NCBI GenBank assembly: GCA_004791255.1
Contig: SRUQ01000002.1
Location: 651,050-715,049 of the forward strand
Source of the DNA: a bacterium M00.F.Ca.ET.205.01.1.1
GTDB lineage: Bacteria; Pseudomonadota; Alphaproteobacteria; Rhizobiales; Rhizobiaceae
Reading direction: 5' to 3'
DNA length: 64,000 nucleotides
This document shows, piece by piece, positions 1 to 8,144 of this stretch (position 1 is its first letter; every line of letters begins with the position of its first letter). Position numbers and translations under genes: made by a program. Below the pieces are notes generated by a model. The model ran no database searches. It was not told the origin of the DNA and worked only from the letters and a program-made list of their open reading frames with translations.

Positions 1-358
1 TCAGCTCGGCCAGCGTGTACTTGAGCACCTCGCCCTTGCAGGTCGTGGTGCGGTCGAGCCAGCTGTCATGCATGACGACGAACTCGCCATCCTTCGAGCG
101 CCGGATATCGACCTCGACGATTTCGGCCCCCATGGCGATCGAGCCTTCCACGGCAGCGATGGAATTTTCCGCGTAGAGCGTCTTGCCGGCCTGCATGCTG
201 CCGGCACGGTGCGCGGCGACCATGACGTGGTCGCGCCACTGGTTGGCATGTTCGAAGCGGTCGAGGATCTGCCTGGCGCGCGTTTCCTGTGCGCTTGCCG
301 AACCGAAGAACGCCATCAGCGCGACGCAGGGGAGAAGGCTCTGCCAGAGGGTTCGCAT
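1..358 (-). CDS. Glycerophosphodiester phosphodiesterase, N-terminal part (cut by window edge)
   Basis: Only the first ~119 residues are present; the gene runs off the left edge. After a signal peptide (hydrophobic stretch, then FGSASAQ) the sequence shows the GDPD N-terminal signature: AHRAG near residue 49, a conserved AENS, VEVDIR, then VVMHD with the second catalytic His. The family hydrolyses glycerophosphodiesters to glycerol-3-phosphate and an alcohol. The signal peptide points to the periplasm, so a role in scavenging lipid headgroup debris is likely. The start at 358 is the ATG that directly precedes the signal peptide. Confidence 0.82.
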   Translation of the reverse strand, partial: MRTLWQSLLPCVALMAFFGSASAQETRARQILDRFEHANQWRDHVMVAAHRAGSMQAGKTLYAENSIAAVEGSIAMGAEIVEVDIRRSKDGEFVVMHDSWLDRTTTCKGEVLKYTLAEL

Positions 359-500
359 CGAGAATCGCTCCGTTCCGGATTGGGCCGGAATAGGCGATGC
401 CCGTGACGGCCACGTGAACGAAGCCGGCTAGCGGTTGACTGCTGCAGGCATCCGTCAGATGCGTTTCCACAACCGGTGGGCCCAGGCCATTGCCGGCATT

Positions 501-905
501 TCAACGAAGCGTCAGGTAATGATCTCGGCAAGGTCCAGGCCAATATCGGACCGCTCCGGGCCAGTTCGTGCCGCGTCCCTGCAATGGAATCATGCTGAAA
601 CCAGCCGAGCGAAACGGACCGGTGCGAAGCGAGCGACCTGGTCCGGCCGGCCGGTTCAGCGTTCTGAGATAGCCGCTGGCGAGGACGAAGCCGGAAAGGA
701 CGAAAAAGAAATCGACGAAAAGGTAGGACGAGCCGACGAAAGCACTTTGCGAGATCATCGAGCCGGTCGGAAAATGAAACAGCGCCACCAGAAGCGCGCA
801 GATGCCGCGCCACGAATCGAGAACCAGGAAGCGTTCGCCCGCTACCGCTCCGGCATGGCTCGACACCACGGCATGGGACGGATTAAGAAACGCGGTCTGC
901 GTCAT
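501..905 (-). pseudogene. Acyltransferase-3 (OafA/YrhL-type) N-terminal remnant
   Basis: This is a 134-residue reading frame. Residues 25-82 match the opening of membrane O-acyltransferases: LDSWRGICALLVALFHF, then SYLFVDFFFVLSGFVLASGYL. Intact members have about 340-400 residues and ~10 membrane helices. Here the similarity stops after about residue 82 and the rest (TLNRPAGPGRS onward) is not membrane-like. No continuing fragment was recognised in other frames between 359 and 500. It looks like the stump of a deleted gene. A truncated product could still be made, but it would lack most of the transmembrane core. Confidence 0.7.
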
Positions 906-1029
906 GCGATCCAAATCCTGTCTTGCCGTGGCACCCCGGGCGGCGCCGTTTTGTCTCCCCAAGCTGTGACTGGCATCTTCAATGCCGGTTCTGTAGTTGT
1001 TGCACCCCGATGAAAACCGAGGACCAGTA

Positions 1030-2037
1030 ATGGCGACCAAGAACATCGACCACGCCTTCACCGCCCGTTCCAAAACGGGCGCCGCGTTCGAGCCGACCTA
1101 TTCCGGCGCGCTGTCTTTCATGCGGCGCAAATACACCAAGGACGTGAAAGGCGCGGACGCAGTCGTGTGGGGCATTCCGTTCGATGCCGCCGTCACCAAC
1201 CGGCCGGGCGCGCGCTTCGGGCCGCAGGCGATCCGCCGTGCCTCGGCGATCCTTGACAACGACCCGCAATATCCGTTTTCGCGCGACCTGTTCGAGCATC
1301 TGGCCGTCGTCGACTACGGCGATTGCCTGCTCGATTCGGGCAATCACCAGAAGACGCCTGGCGCGATCGAACGCGAAGCGGCGAAAATCCTGAAATCGGG
1401 CGCCTTTCTGCTGACGCTGGGCGGCGATCATTTCGTCACCTGGCCGCTGCTGAAGGCGCATGCCGCCATCCATGGTCCGCTCGCTTTGGTGCAGTTCGAC
1501 GCGCACCAGGACACCTGGCCCGATGACGGCAAGCGCATCGACCACGGGTCCTTCGTCGGCCGCGCCGTGAGGGAGGGGATCATCGATCCCGACCGTTCGA
1601 TCCAGATCGGCATCCGCACCCATGCGCCCGACACGTTCGGCATCAAGATCCTGCACGGTCACGAAATCGAGGAGATGCGGGCGTCCGACATCGCCTACGC
1701 CATCGTCGACCGCACCGGCGGCAAGAAGACGTACCTCACCTTCGATATCGACTGCCTCGACCCCGCCTATGCGCCCGGCACCGGAACGCCGGTCGCCGGC
1801 GGGCCATCCTCGGCGAAGATCCTGTCGACGCTGCGCCAGCTCAATCAGATCGATATTGTCGGCGCTGACGTGGTGGAGGTTGCGCCGGCCTATGATCACG
1901 CCGATATAACGGCGATTGCGGGCTCTATGGTGGCCATGCAGTATCTCGGCCTGCTGGCCGAGCGGAAGGCGCGACAGGAAGAGCTGAACAACGGCAACCA
2001 CAATGGTGCCGCGGCCAATCACGGCCAAGGCATATAG
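1030..2037 (+). CDS. speB: Agmatinase (ureohydrolase family)
   Basis: The 335-residue protein has all the binuclear-manganese motifs of the arginase/agmatinase fold: GGDHF (His ~134), DAHQD (157-161) and DIDCLD (239-244), followed by the PGTGTPVAGG loop typical of agmatinases. Agmatinase converts agmatine to putrescine and urea in the cytoplasm. ATG 1030 was chosen because a GAGGA Shine-Dalgarno lies a few bases upstream; an upstream in-frame ATG at 997 lacks one. The next gene, argC, follows after 30 bp, so co-transcription of two arginine-related genes is plausible. Related enzymes using guanidinobutyrate or guanidine cannot be excluded by motif alone. Confidence 0.9.
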   Translation: MATKNIDHAFTARSKTGAAFEPTYSGALSFMRRKYTKDVKGADAVVWGIPFDAAVTNRPGARFGPQAIRRASAILDNDPQYPFSRDLFEHLAVVDYGDCLLDSGNHQKTPGAIEREAAKILKSGAFLLTLGGDHFVTWPLLKAHAAIHGPLALVQFDAHQDTWPDDGKRIDHGSFVGRAVREGIIDPDRSIQIGIRTHAPDTFGIKILHGHEIEEMRASDIAYAIVDRTGGKKTYLTFDIDCLDPAYAPGTGTPVAGGPSSAKILSTLRQLNQIDIVGADVVEVAPAYDHADITAIAGSMVAMQYLGLLAERKARQEELNNGNHNGAAANHGQGI

Positions 2038-2067
2038 GTTTGGAATATCAGGGACTTTGACCAGGCA

Positions 2068-2994
2068 ATGAAACCGAAAATCTTCATCGACGGCGAACAC
2101 GGCACCACCGGCCTGCAGATCCGGGCGCTGCTTGCCGAGCGCGGCGACCTCGAGATCATCTCGATCCCGATCGAGCGCCGCAAGGAAACGACGGCGCGCG
2201 CCGAATTCCTCAACGCCGCCGATGTCGCGATTCTTTGCCTTCCGGACGATGCCGCCAAGGAGAGCGTATCGCTCATCGCCAACGACACCACCAAGGTCAT
2301 CGATGCCTCGACCGCGCATCGCGTCGCCGCGGGCTGGGAATATGGCTTCGCCGAAATGGACAAGGAGCAGGCGAAGAAGATTGCCTCGGCCAAGCGCGTC
2401 GCCAATCCGGGCTGCTGGCCGCAAGGGCCGATCGCGACGCTGCGGCCGCTGGTCACCGCCGGGCTGCTGCCGGCGGATTTCCCGATCGCGGTCAACGGCA
2501 TTACGGGCTATTCGGGCGGCGGACGCCCGATGATCGAGGATTATGTCGCCAAGGGCGAGGACGCCTCGGAATTCCTGCCATATGGCCTCACCCTCCAGCA
2601 CAAGCACGTGCCGGAACTCAGGGCCTATGCGAAACTGTCGCATGATCCGATCATGCAGCCGGCGGTCGGCAATTTCGCGCAAGGCATGATCACCGTGGTG
2701 CCGCTGCAGCTCGGCGGCCTCGACCATGTGCCGACGGGTGCGGAGCTTCATGCGGCCCTCGCCGATCATTTCGCCGCCATCAAGGGCGGCGTGGTCGAAG
2801 TGGCGCCCTATGCGCATCTGGAGCGGGTCCCGGAGGTCAATCCGGAGATCTACAACGGCACCAATCGCATGAAGGTCTATGTCTTTGCCAACGACGAGCG
2901 TGCGCAGGCGCTGCTGCTGGCGGTCTACGACAATCTCGGCAAGGGTGCCTCGGGCGCCGCCGTCCAGAACCTGGACCTGATGCTCGGCCTTTGA
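2068..2994 (+). CDS. argC: N-acetyl-gamma-glutamyl-phosphate reductase
   Basis: The 308-residue protein is the short (type 2) ArgC found in many alphaproteobacteria. It has an N-terminal NADP-binding start (KIFIDGEHGTTGLQ), an active-site cysteine in VANPGCWPQG (Cys116) and the ITGYSGGGR loop. It reduces N-acetylglutamyl phosphate to the semialdehyde in arginine biosynthesis. It starts 30 bp after speB and probably shares its transcript. Length and motifs are complete and nothing looks broken. Confidence 0.95.
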   Translation: MKPKIFIDGEHGTTGLQIRALLAERGDLEIISIPIERRKETTARAEFLNAADVAILCLPDDAAKESVSLIANDTTKVIDASTAHRVAAGWEYGFAEMDKEQAKKIASAKRVANPGCWPQGPIATLRPLVTAGLLPADFPIAVNGITGYSGGGRPMIEDYVAKGEDASEFLPYGLTLQHKHVPELRAYAKLSHDPIMQPAVGNFAQGMITVVPLQLGGLDHVPTGAELHAALADHFAAIKGGVVEVAPYAHLERVPEVNPEIYNGTNRMKVYVFANDERAQALLLAVYDNLGKGASGAAVQNLDLMLGL

Positions 2995-3009
2995 CGGACG
3001 CACCGGCAT

Positions 3010-3190
3010 TTCCAGGGCGCTGGCAGGTCAGCGCGCCTGAACTCATTGCCGAAACATTCTCGAGCCGCATCTGGAAGGTGCGGCGCGAGGAGGCTCGCCG
3101 GCGGTGATCAAGGCGCTCAACGATGGCGGTACGGGCGAGTCTCGGGATCTACTCGACAAAGGCGCCGGTAACAGCCTGTTGCCATGATGG
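3010..3190 (+). pseudogene. Remnant of a streptomycin-6-kinase-like aminoglycoside phosphotransferase
   Basis: Directly after argC a decayed coding stretch can be read in two frames. The first gives RWQVSAPELIAETFSSRIW and then KVRRE; after a +1 shift near 3086 it continues as GGSPAVIKALND. This resembles the N-terminus of the APH(6)/streptomycin kinase-like family, where a similar segment carries the ATP-binding Lys (xAVIKxL). After about 3180 there are stops and no recognisable HGD or catalytic loop. Together with the rest of 2995-3301 this is the only content of the gap between argC and ctaA. The family call is by eye. Confidence 0.5.
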
Positions 3191-3301
3191 GTTAGTGGAG
3201 GCGGCAATCGGCGCCCTCCGCCACTCGGTCGCTTCAGGCCGAATTCGTCGGCGACAAAACCACGACGCCGTCGAACGAATTCTGGATGTGACCGGCCAAG
3301 C

Positions 3302-4393
3302 TCAGCGTCCGACGGCAGTCTCGTTCGGCAAGGGATAGGCGCCCTTCGTGCCGCGCCAGTGGGCTGCGGCAAACCCCAACAGGATGAGCGCAAAGCCCTG
3401 ATGGGTCAGCGCCATGTGCAGCGGCACATGCATCAACAGCGTGCCGATGCCGATCGAAGCTTGCACCACAACCAGGGCGAACAGCAGCGTCGCGCGGCGC
3501 GCGTGCGTCGAGCCGGGCAACCGCCGGCGCGTGGCGATCATGTGCCACAAGGCCACTACAAACACCGTATAAGCGCCGAGCCGATGCACGAACTGCACCG
3601 TCTTCGGGCTTTCGAAGAAATTGCGCCATGCCGGTTCGAGGATCAGCAGGTCGCCGGGGATGATCCTGCCATCCATCAGCGGCCAAGTGTTGTAGCTCAA
3701 GCCGGCATCGAGCCCGGCGACAAGGCCACCGAGATAGATCTGGACCAGCGCCAGAAACACGATGAAACCGGCCAGCCGCTGGGTCGAGCGATCGGCGGCG
3801 GGTTCGGAGTGCGGTGCCAAACCACGCGCGACGACCATGGTGGCGGTAAAGATCAGCGCCGCCAGCGTCAGATGGGTGGCGAGCCGGTACTGGCTGACGG
3901 AGACGCGGTCGACCAGGCCGGAGGCGACCATCCACCAGCCGATGGCGCCCTGAAGGCCGCCGAGAAGCAGAATGCCGACCAGCTTCGGCCCCAGTCCACG
4001 CTCGATGCGGCGCGTCGCCCAGAAGACCAGCAGCGGCAAGGCAAAGACCATACCGACACTGCGCGCCAGGAGACGATGTACCCACTCCCACCAGAAGATC
4101 GACTTGAAGGCTTCAAGGCTCATGCCCTTGTTGAGCTCGGTATATTGCGGGATCTGCTGATAGCGCTGGAATTCCTCCTGCCACTCGGCGTCGCTGAGCG
4201 GCGGAATGACGCCATGGATCGGCTGCCATTCGGTGATCGACAGGCCGGACTCGGTCAACCGCGTGGCGCCGCCGACCAGCACCAGCGCGAACAGCACCAG
4301 GAGCACGGCATAGAGCCAGCCGCGAACCAACGCCCGGTTGTGCAGGTCGCGGTCGCGGGCCTGGTAGAGCGTGGCATTGGTGATGGCGGCCAT
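3302..4393 (-). CDS. ctaA: Haem A synthase (CtaA/COX15)
   Basis: The 363-residue integral membrane protein has about eight helices and the COX15 hallmarks: [16 protein letters not shown] in the first periplasmic loop, [11 protein letters not shown], a central [26 protein letters not shown] and [11 protein letters not shown]. The paired histidines bind haem. The enzyme oxidises the C8 methyl group of haem O to give haem A for aa3-type cytochrome oxidase. It is convergent with the argC side and divergent from the DUF2842 gene. The 223 bp upstream hold no other gene. Confidence 0.95.
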   Translation of the reverse strand: MAAITNATLYQARDRDLHNRALVRGWLYAVLLVLFALVLVGGATRLTESGLSITEWQPIHGVIPPLSDAEWQEEFQRYQQIPQYTELNKGMSLEAFKSIFWWEWVHRLLARSVGMVFALPLLVFWATRRIERGLGPKLVGILLLGGLQGAIGWWMVASGLVDRVSVSQYRLATHLTLAALIFTATMVVARGLAPHSEPAADRSTQRLAGFIVFLALVQIYLGGLVAGLDAGLSYNTWPLMDGRIIPGDLLILEPAWRNFFESPKTVQFVHRLGAYTVFVVALWHMIATRRRLPGSTHARRATLLFALVVVQASIGIGTLLMHVPLHMALTHQGFALILLGFAAAHWRGTKGAYPLPNETAVGR

Positions 4394-4518
4394 GGATTTA
4401 TCCCGGCAGAGTGAAAGTCGCGGATTGGTGGACCATCACCTTCCTGCTGGCAAGACCGGACGGCGCGGCACGCCGTCGCGCCCGATGTCCCGGGTTGCGC
4501 GCGTGTTGCGTTCGGCCT

Positions 4519-4572
4519 AGAGCGGACCACGATGTGGATCCGAAAAGTCCGCTGCTTTTCGGCATCATGCTC
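4519..4572. repeat. Short palindromic intergenic repeat, family A
   Basis: An imperfect palindrome with a core of CCGAAAAG...CTTTTCGG flanked by GAGCGGACC and ATCATGCTC. A related, more degenerate copy lies at 18892-18938. Elements of this build (GAGCATGAT...CCGAAAA...) are common between genes in rhizobia. It occupies much of the gap between ctaA and the DUF2842 gene. Confidence 0.55.
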
Positions 4573-4616
4573 CAAGCGGTACCAATAAACGAGACCGAGC
4601 CCAACGAGACCGAGCC

Positions 4617-4832
4617 ATGTCCATTCGCCTGAAGAAGCTGATCGGAATGTTCCTGCTGGTGGCGCTGGTCATCATCTATGCCCTGGTCGCCTCGATCTTC
4701 GCCGTCGCGCGGCTGTCGGAGTCGGGCCCGTTGGTGCAATTCCTGTTCTTCCTGGTGAGTGGCGTGTTCTGGGTGCTGCCGGCAATGGGCATCATCAAAT
4801 GGCTGATGCTGGAGCCCAGGGCAAAGCGCTGA
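4617..4832 (+). CDS. DUF2842 small membrane protein
   Basis: This 71-residue protein consists of a short basic N-terminus (MSIRLKKLIG) and two hydrophobic helices separated by a short loop, ending WLMLEPRAKR. The overall pattern, with a conserved FWVLPAMGIIKWL near the end, matches the alphaproteobacterial DUF2842 family. The function of the family is unknown; inner-membrane location is inferred from the helices. It is transcribed divergently from ctaA, and this neighbourhood recurs in related genomes as far as I recall. Confidence 0.75.
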   Translation: MSIRLKKLIGMFLLVALVIIYALVASIFAVARLSESGPLVQFLFFLVSGVFWVLPAMGIIKWLMLEPRAKR

Positions 4833-4873
4833 ACCGGATTTTACTTCGGCCCGAAAGCGCGGCCACGAAGCCG

Positions 4874-5932
4874 TCAGATGGTCACCACCATCTTTCCGGC
4901 ATTGGCGAGCGGTGTCGTCAGGCCCGACAGCATGGTGCGGATATGGGCAATGCTCTGGTAGCGGCCGTTGACCGAGATGCGCGGCAGAGCGTGCAGGAAG
5001 CCGGCGTGCTCGGCACGCAGCACGCCATGGCGCGTGGTCACGGCTGAGGTGTAGCCGGCGTCTCGGACAAAGCCGACTTCACGGCAGCCGACGGCGCTTG
5101 CATAGCCGTAGGGATAGGCAAAGTGGTGCGGCTCCTCGCCCAATTCGGCGCGCAGCATGTCCTTCACATCGCCAATTTCGTGACGCGCATCGGCCTCGGC
5201 GAGCCGCTTCAGATTGCTGTGGTTGACCGTATGGGCGCCGATCGTCACCAGCGGATGCGCGGCGATGGTGCGGATTTCGGACCAGTTCATCAGCGTCCTG
5301 AGGCGCGGCCCGCCCGCGTCGACGCCGTTCGCGCGGGCCAGTTCGCGCAATACGGAGCGCAGATCCTCCTCGCGTATCTCGGTGGTGAGATAGGTGTGCA
5401 GCCGGGCGATGGCCTGATGCTTCCTGGCCGGCGTCGTGCAATCGATCGTCGTCTGGCCGCCAGGCGTCGCCAGCGTCAGCCGATCACGAGCATTGACGAT
5501 GTCCTCGACCAAGTCCCACCACAGATCGGCGGTGCCGTTGATCAGTCCGGGCGCGACATAGATGGTGATCGGCGCGCCGTGCTTTTCCAGCACCGGCAGT
5601 GCCTCGGTCATGTTGTCGCGATAGGCGTCGTCGGCGGTGATGGTTGCAAACTGGCCGCCCTTGCCGCCCGCCTTGATGCGCTCCACCGCCTCGTCCATCG
5701 AGACGAAGGCATAGCCATTCGCCTTCATGTCGGCGATCATCGCTTCAAGGAAACCCGGCGCGATGGTGAGATGCCGGTTGACGCTGTCGGGCTTTTCAGG
5801 ATTGGCCGTCACGCGGTGCAGCATGAGGATGGCGCCGATACCGCCGACGAACGGCTTGACCAGCGGTGCGATGCCGGTGTAACGGGCGACGTTGAGCGCC
5901 AGCTTCCGGATTGCCTCCCCGCCGTCGATCAT
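4874..5932 (-). CDS. Polysaccharide deacetylase family protein (NodB fold)
   Basis: The 352-residue protein has a NodB homology domain: MLHRV near residue 38, the metal-binding segment TADDAY (99-104, a variant of TFDDG), GAHTVNHSNL with the two metal His (234 and 238), and FAYPYGY. Such enzymes remove N-acetyl groups from amino-sugar polymers or precursors. There is no clear signal peptide, which favours a cytoplasmic or membrane-associated role on a precursor. It stands at the left end of the exopolysaccharide locus, divergent from the CelD-like acetyltransferase gene, so trimming acetyl groups of that polymer is the likely job. Confidence 0.82.
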   Translation of the reverse strand: MIDGGEAIRKLALNVARYTGIAPLVKPFVGGIGAILMLHRVTANPEKPDSVNRHLTIAPGFLEAMIADMKANGYAFVSMDEAVERIKAGGKGGQFATITADDAYRDNMTEALPVLEKHGAPITIYVAPGLINGTADLWWDLVEDIVNARDRLTLATPGGQTTIDCTTPARKHQAIARLHTYLTTEIREEDLRSVLRELARANGVDAGGPRLRTLMNWSEIRTIAAHPLVTIGAHTVNHSNLKRLAEADARHEIGDVKDMLRAELGEEPHHFAYPYGYASAVGCREVGFVRDAGYTSAVTTRHGVLRAEHAGFLHALPRISVNGRYQSIAHIRTMLSGLTTPLANAGKMVVTI

Positions 5933-6023
5933 TCATTCACCTTTTGCGCCTAGGCTGATCCAAGCACGGAATACGCCAAAGCGAACCCCCAAATCGGCAT
6001 CAGTACCCCCTAAGGATTGAGGT

Positions 6024-7253
6024 ATGGTTGACGCAGCAGCGTCATTTGACGGCAATCGGCTCGCGACATCCGAAGCCTCGCCATGGCCTCTTCGAAAAGA
6101 TTCGACGGGACTGTCGACGTCCGTTGCTTCCATCGATGGGCTGGCGTCCTATGCGCAGTTCTGTCGCTCCGCGCTGTTCGCGCCGGCGCAGAGCGCGGCC
6201 TGGGTCCTGAACTGGGCCGCGGAAGTCAAGCCGGACGTGCTGGTAGGAACGCTCAGCCAAGACGGCAAGATGGTCTTCGCCCTGGCGCTGGAAGTCTGCC
6301 GCCGCGGGCCATTCCGTGTCGCGCGCTTCCTGGGCGGACGCCATGCGAATGGCAATTTCGTCGCCGCCGATCCGCAATGGCTGGCCAAGGCGGATAGCGG
6401 CGCCATCCGCACGCTGTTGGCGGCCATCGCCAAGGCCCGCCCCGACATCGATCTCATCGCGCTTGAACGCCTGCTGCCCGACATCGACGGCGTGGCCAAC
6501 CCACTGGCCTTGTTCGACCATTTTGACAGCCCCAACCCGTCGTTGGCAGTCGACCTCGCTGGCGGTTTTGAGGCGCTGCTGTCGCGTGCCAGCGGCAAGC
6601 GCAAGCGCAAGAAGCACCGCTCACAGACGCGCAAATTCGAGGCCGTCGGCAGCCATCGACGTATCGAGGCGCGCACCGCCGAAGAGGTCAGCAAGCTGCT
6701 CGACGCGTTTTTCGGGATGAAGGAATTCCGCTTCCGCAAGATGGGCATCGCCAACGTCTTCGGTGACGATCAGGTGCGCGCCTTCTTCCGCGCCCTGTTC
6801 ACCGGCGCACTTGCCGAGGACAAGCCCGGCTTCCTGCTGCATGGGCTGGAAGTTGCCGGCAGGCTGCGCGCCGTCACCGGATCAAGCGTGTCCGGCAAAC
6901 GCCTGATCTGCGAGTTCGGGGCGATCGCCGAGGACGATCTGGCCAATACCAGCCCCGGCGACTTCCTGTTCTTCGACAACATCCAGGAGGCCTGCCAGGT
7001 GGGTTTCGACGTCTATGACTTCTCCGTCGGCGACGAGCTCTACAAGCGGCTGTGGTGCGATATGGAAACGCAGCATTTCGAGGTGCTGGTACCCTTGACG
7101 CTGAAGGGTCGCATGCTGGCGCTGGTGGAGCGGTTGGGCACGCGGCTGAAGGCCTTCGTCAAGAACAACCCGACGATCTGGACGCTGACCAAGACGCTGC
7201 GCCGCAAGACCGCCGGGCAGGCAGTGCCGGCGGCTGGCGAGGACGAAAGTTAG
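6024..7253 (+). CDS. CelD/BcsL-like GNAT-fold acetyltransferase
   Basis: The 409-residue protein resembles the CelD/BcsL group (double-GNAT, FemAB-like) linked to cellulose and exopolysaccharide synthesis. It has an N-terminal domain with FAPAQSAAWVLNW and RGPFRVARFLGG, a strongly basic segment GKRKRKKHRSQTRKF near residues 190-205, and a C-terminal domain with GFDVYDFSVGDELYKRLWC. The ATG at 6024 has AAGGA 7 bp upstream. It is followed within 16 bp by a second GNAT gene, probably in one operon. The expected role is acyl transfer onto sugar residues or a precursor of the locus's polymer; the substrate is not visible from sequence. Confidence 0.72.
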   Translation: MVDAAASFDGNRLATSEASPWPLRKDSTGLSTSVASIDGLASYAQFCRSALFAPAQSAAWVLNWAAEVKPDVLVGTLSQDGKMVFALALEVCRRGPFRVARFLGGRHANGNFVAADPQWLAKADSGAIRTLLAAIAKARPDIDLIALERLLPDIDGVANPLALFDHFDSPNPSLAVDLAGGFEALLSRASGKRKRKKHRSQTRKFEAVGSHRRIEARTAEEVSKLLDAFFGMKEFRFRKMGIANVFGDDQVRAFFRALFTGALAEDKPGFLLHGLEVAGRLRAVTGSSVSGKRLICEFGAIAEDDLANTSPGDFLFFDNIQEACQVGFDVYDFSVGDELYKRLWCDMETQHFEVLVPLTLKGRMLALVERLGTRLKAFVKNNPTIWTLTKTLRRKTAGQAVPAAGEDES

Positions 7254-7269
7254 GCCTCCAGGGATCGCG

Positions 7270-8115
7270 GTGAGCACCATGAAGCCGATCATCCGCATGC
7301 TGTCGCTTGGGGAATTGACCGATCTCATCGACTGGGCGGCCGCCGAGGGCTGGAACCCCGGCCTTGAAGACGCGGCCATGTTCCAGGCAGCAGATCCGGA
7401 GGGGTTCATCGGCGCCTTTGTCGGCAACGAAATGGCCGCCGCGATCTCGGCGGTGGCCTATGGGGACGATTTTGGTTTCATCGGTCTCTACATCTGCCGT
7501 CCGGAAATGCGCGGAAAAGGGTACGGCAAGGCGGTGTGGGCCGCGGGCATGGCGAGGCTGGCCGGGCGCACAATCGGGCTCGATGGCGTCGCGGAGCAGC
7601 GGGCCAACTACGAGAGCAAGGGCTTCAAGCCTATCTACGAGACCATCCGCTACAGCGGGCGCCCGATGGGCCTCACCATCGGCGCCAAGCGGTCTCGGAT
7701 CGTGACCGCGCAACTGGTGCCCGACATCATCAGATATGACGCGCTTTGCTTTCCCGCGCCGCGACGCTCTTTCATGATGGGATGGCTGAAGCCCCCTCAC
7801 CATGCCCTGGCAGTGGTCTCATCGCAGGGAACGACTGGCTACGCGGTGGTGCGCCCCTGCCGCAGCGGCTTCAAGGTCGGGCCGCTCTTCGCCGACGACA
7901 CCGAGACCGCGCTGACATTGCTCCTGGACCTGGCGGGCGCGTGCGAGGGCGGCGACCTTCACATCGACGTCCCGGCCACCAAGGTGGATTTCATCGAGGC
8001 GCTCGATGCGGCAGGCTTCTCGCCGACCTTCGCCACCACCCGCATGCACAAAGGCCCGCTTCCGGCGCTCGCTGCCAACAGGATCTTCGGCACGACGACG
8101 CTGGAACTGGGGTAG
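7270..8115 (+). CDS. Two-domain GNAT N-acetyltransferase (YitH/HolE-like)
   Basis: The 281-residue protein has an N-terminal GNAT domain with a clear acetyl-CoA binding signature (RPEMRGKGYGKAVW, about residues 78-91) and a C-terminal half (from about 140) like the YitH-type accessory domain, with GYAVVRPCRSGFKVGPLFAD. It probably starts at GTG 7270 (AGGG six bases upstream); ATG 7279 in the same frame is the alternative. It follows the CelD-like gene closely and converges on the co-polymerase gene. The position suggests involvement in polymer decoration, but stand-alone small-molecule acetylation is equally possible. Confidence 0.75.
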   Translation: MSTMKPIIRMLSLGELTDLIDWAAAEGWNPGLEDAAMFQAADPEGFIGAFVGNEMAAAISAVAYGDDFGFIGLYICRPEMRGKGYGKAVWAAGMARLAGRTIGLDGVAEQRANYESKGFKPIYETIRYSGRPMGLTIGAKRSRIVTAQLVPDIIRYDALCFPAPRRSFMMGWLKPPHHALAVVSSQGTTGYAVVRPCRSGFKVGPLFADDTETALTLLLDLAGACEGGDLHIDVPATKVDFIEALDAAGFSPTFATTRMHKGPLPALAANRIFGTTTLELG

Positions 8116-8144
8116 GCCAGGCGTGGCTCTGGTCAGATATTCCT

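Noticed and set aside
979..3009. Very long minus-strand open frame (676 codons) opposite speB and argC
   Set aside because: The plus strand encodes two clear enzymes with all catalytic motifs. The minus frame has charged, low-complexity composition and no family features; it is a high-GC antisense artefact.
3359..4414. Plus-strand frame of 351 codons opposite ctaA
   Set aside because: It is Gln/Arg/His-rich without motifs; ctaA on the other strand has all haem ligands.
7270..8115. GNAT protein as a TacT-type toxin matching the antitoxin fragment at 32430
   Set aside because: It is 281 residues with a second domain, while TacT toxins have about 160-180 residues; the distance is 24 kb.
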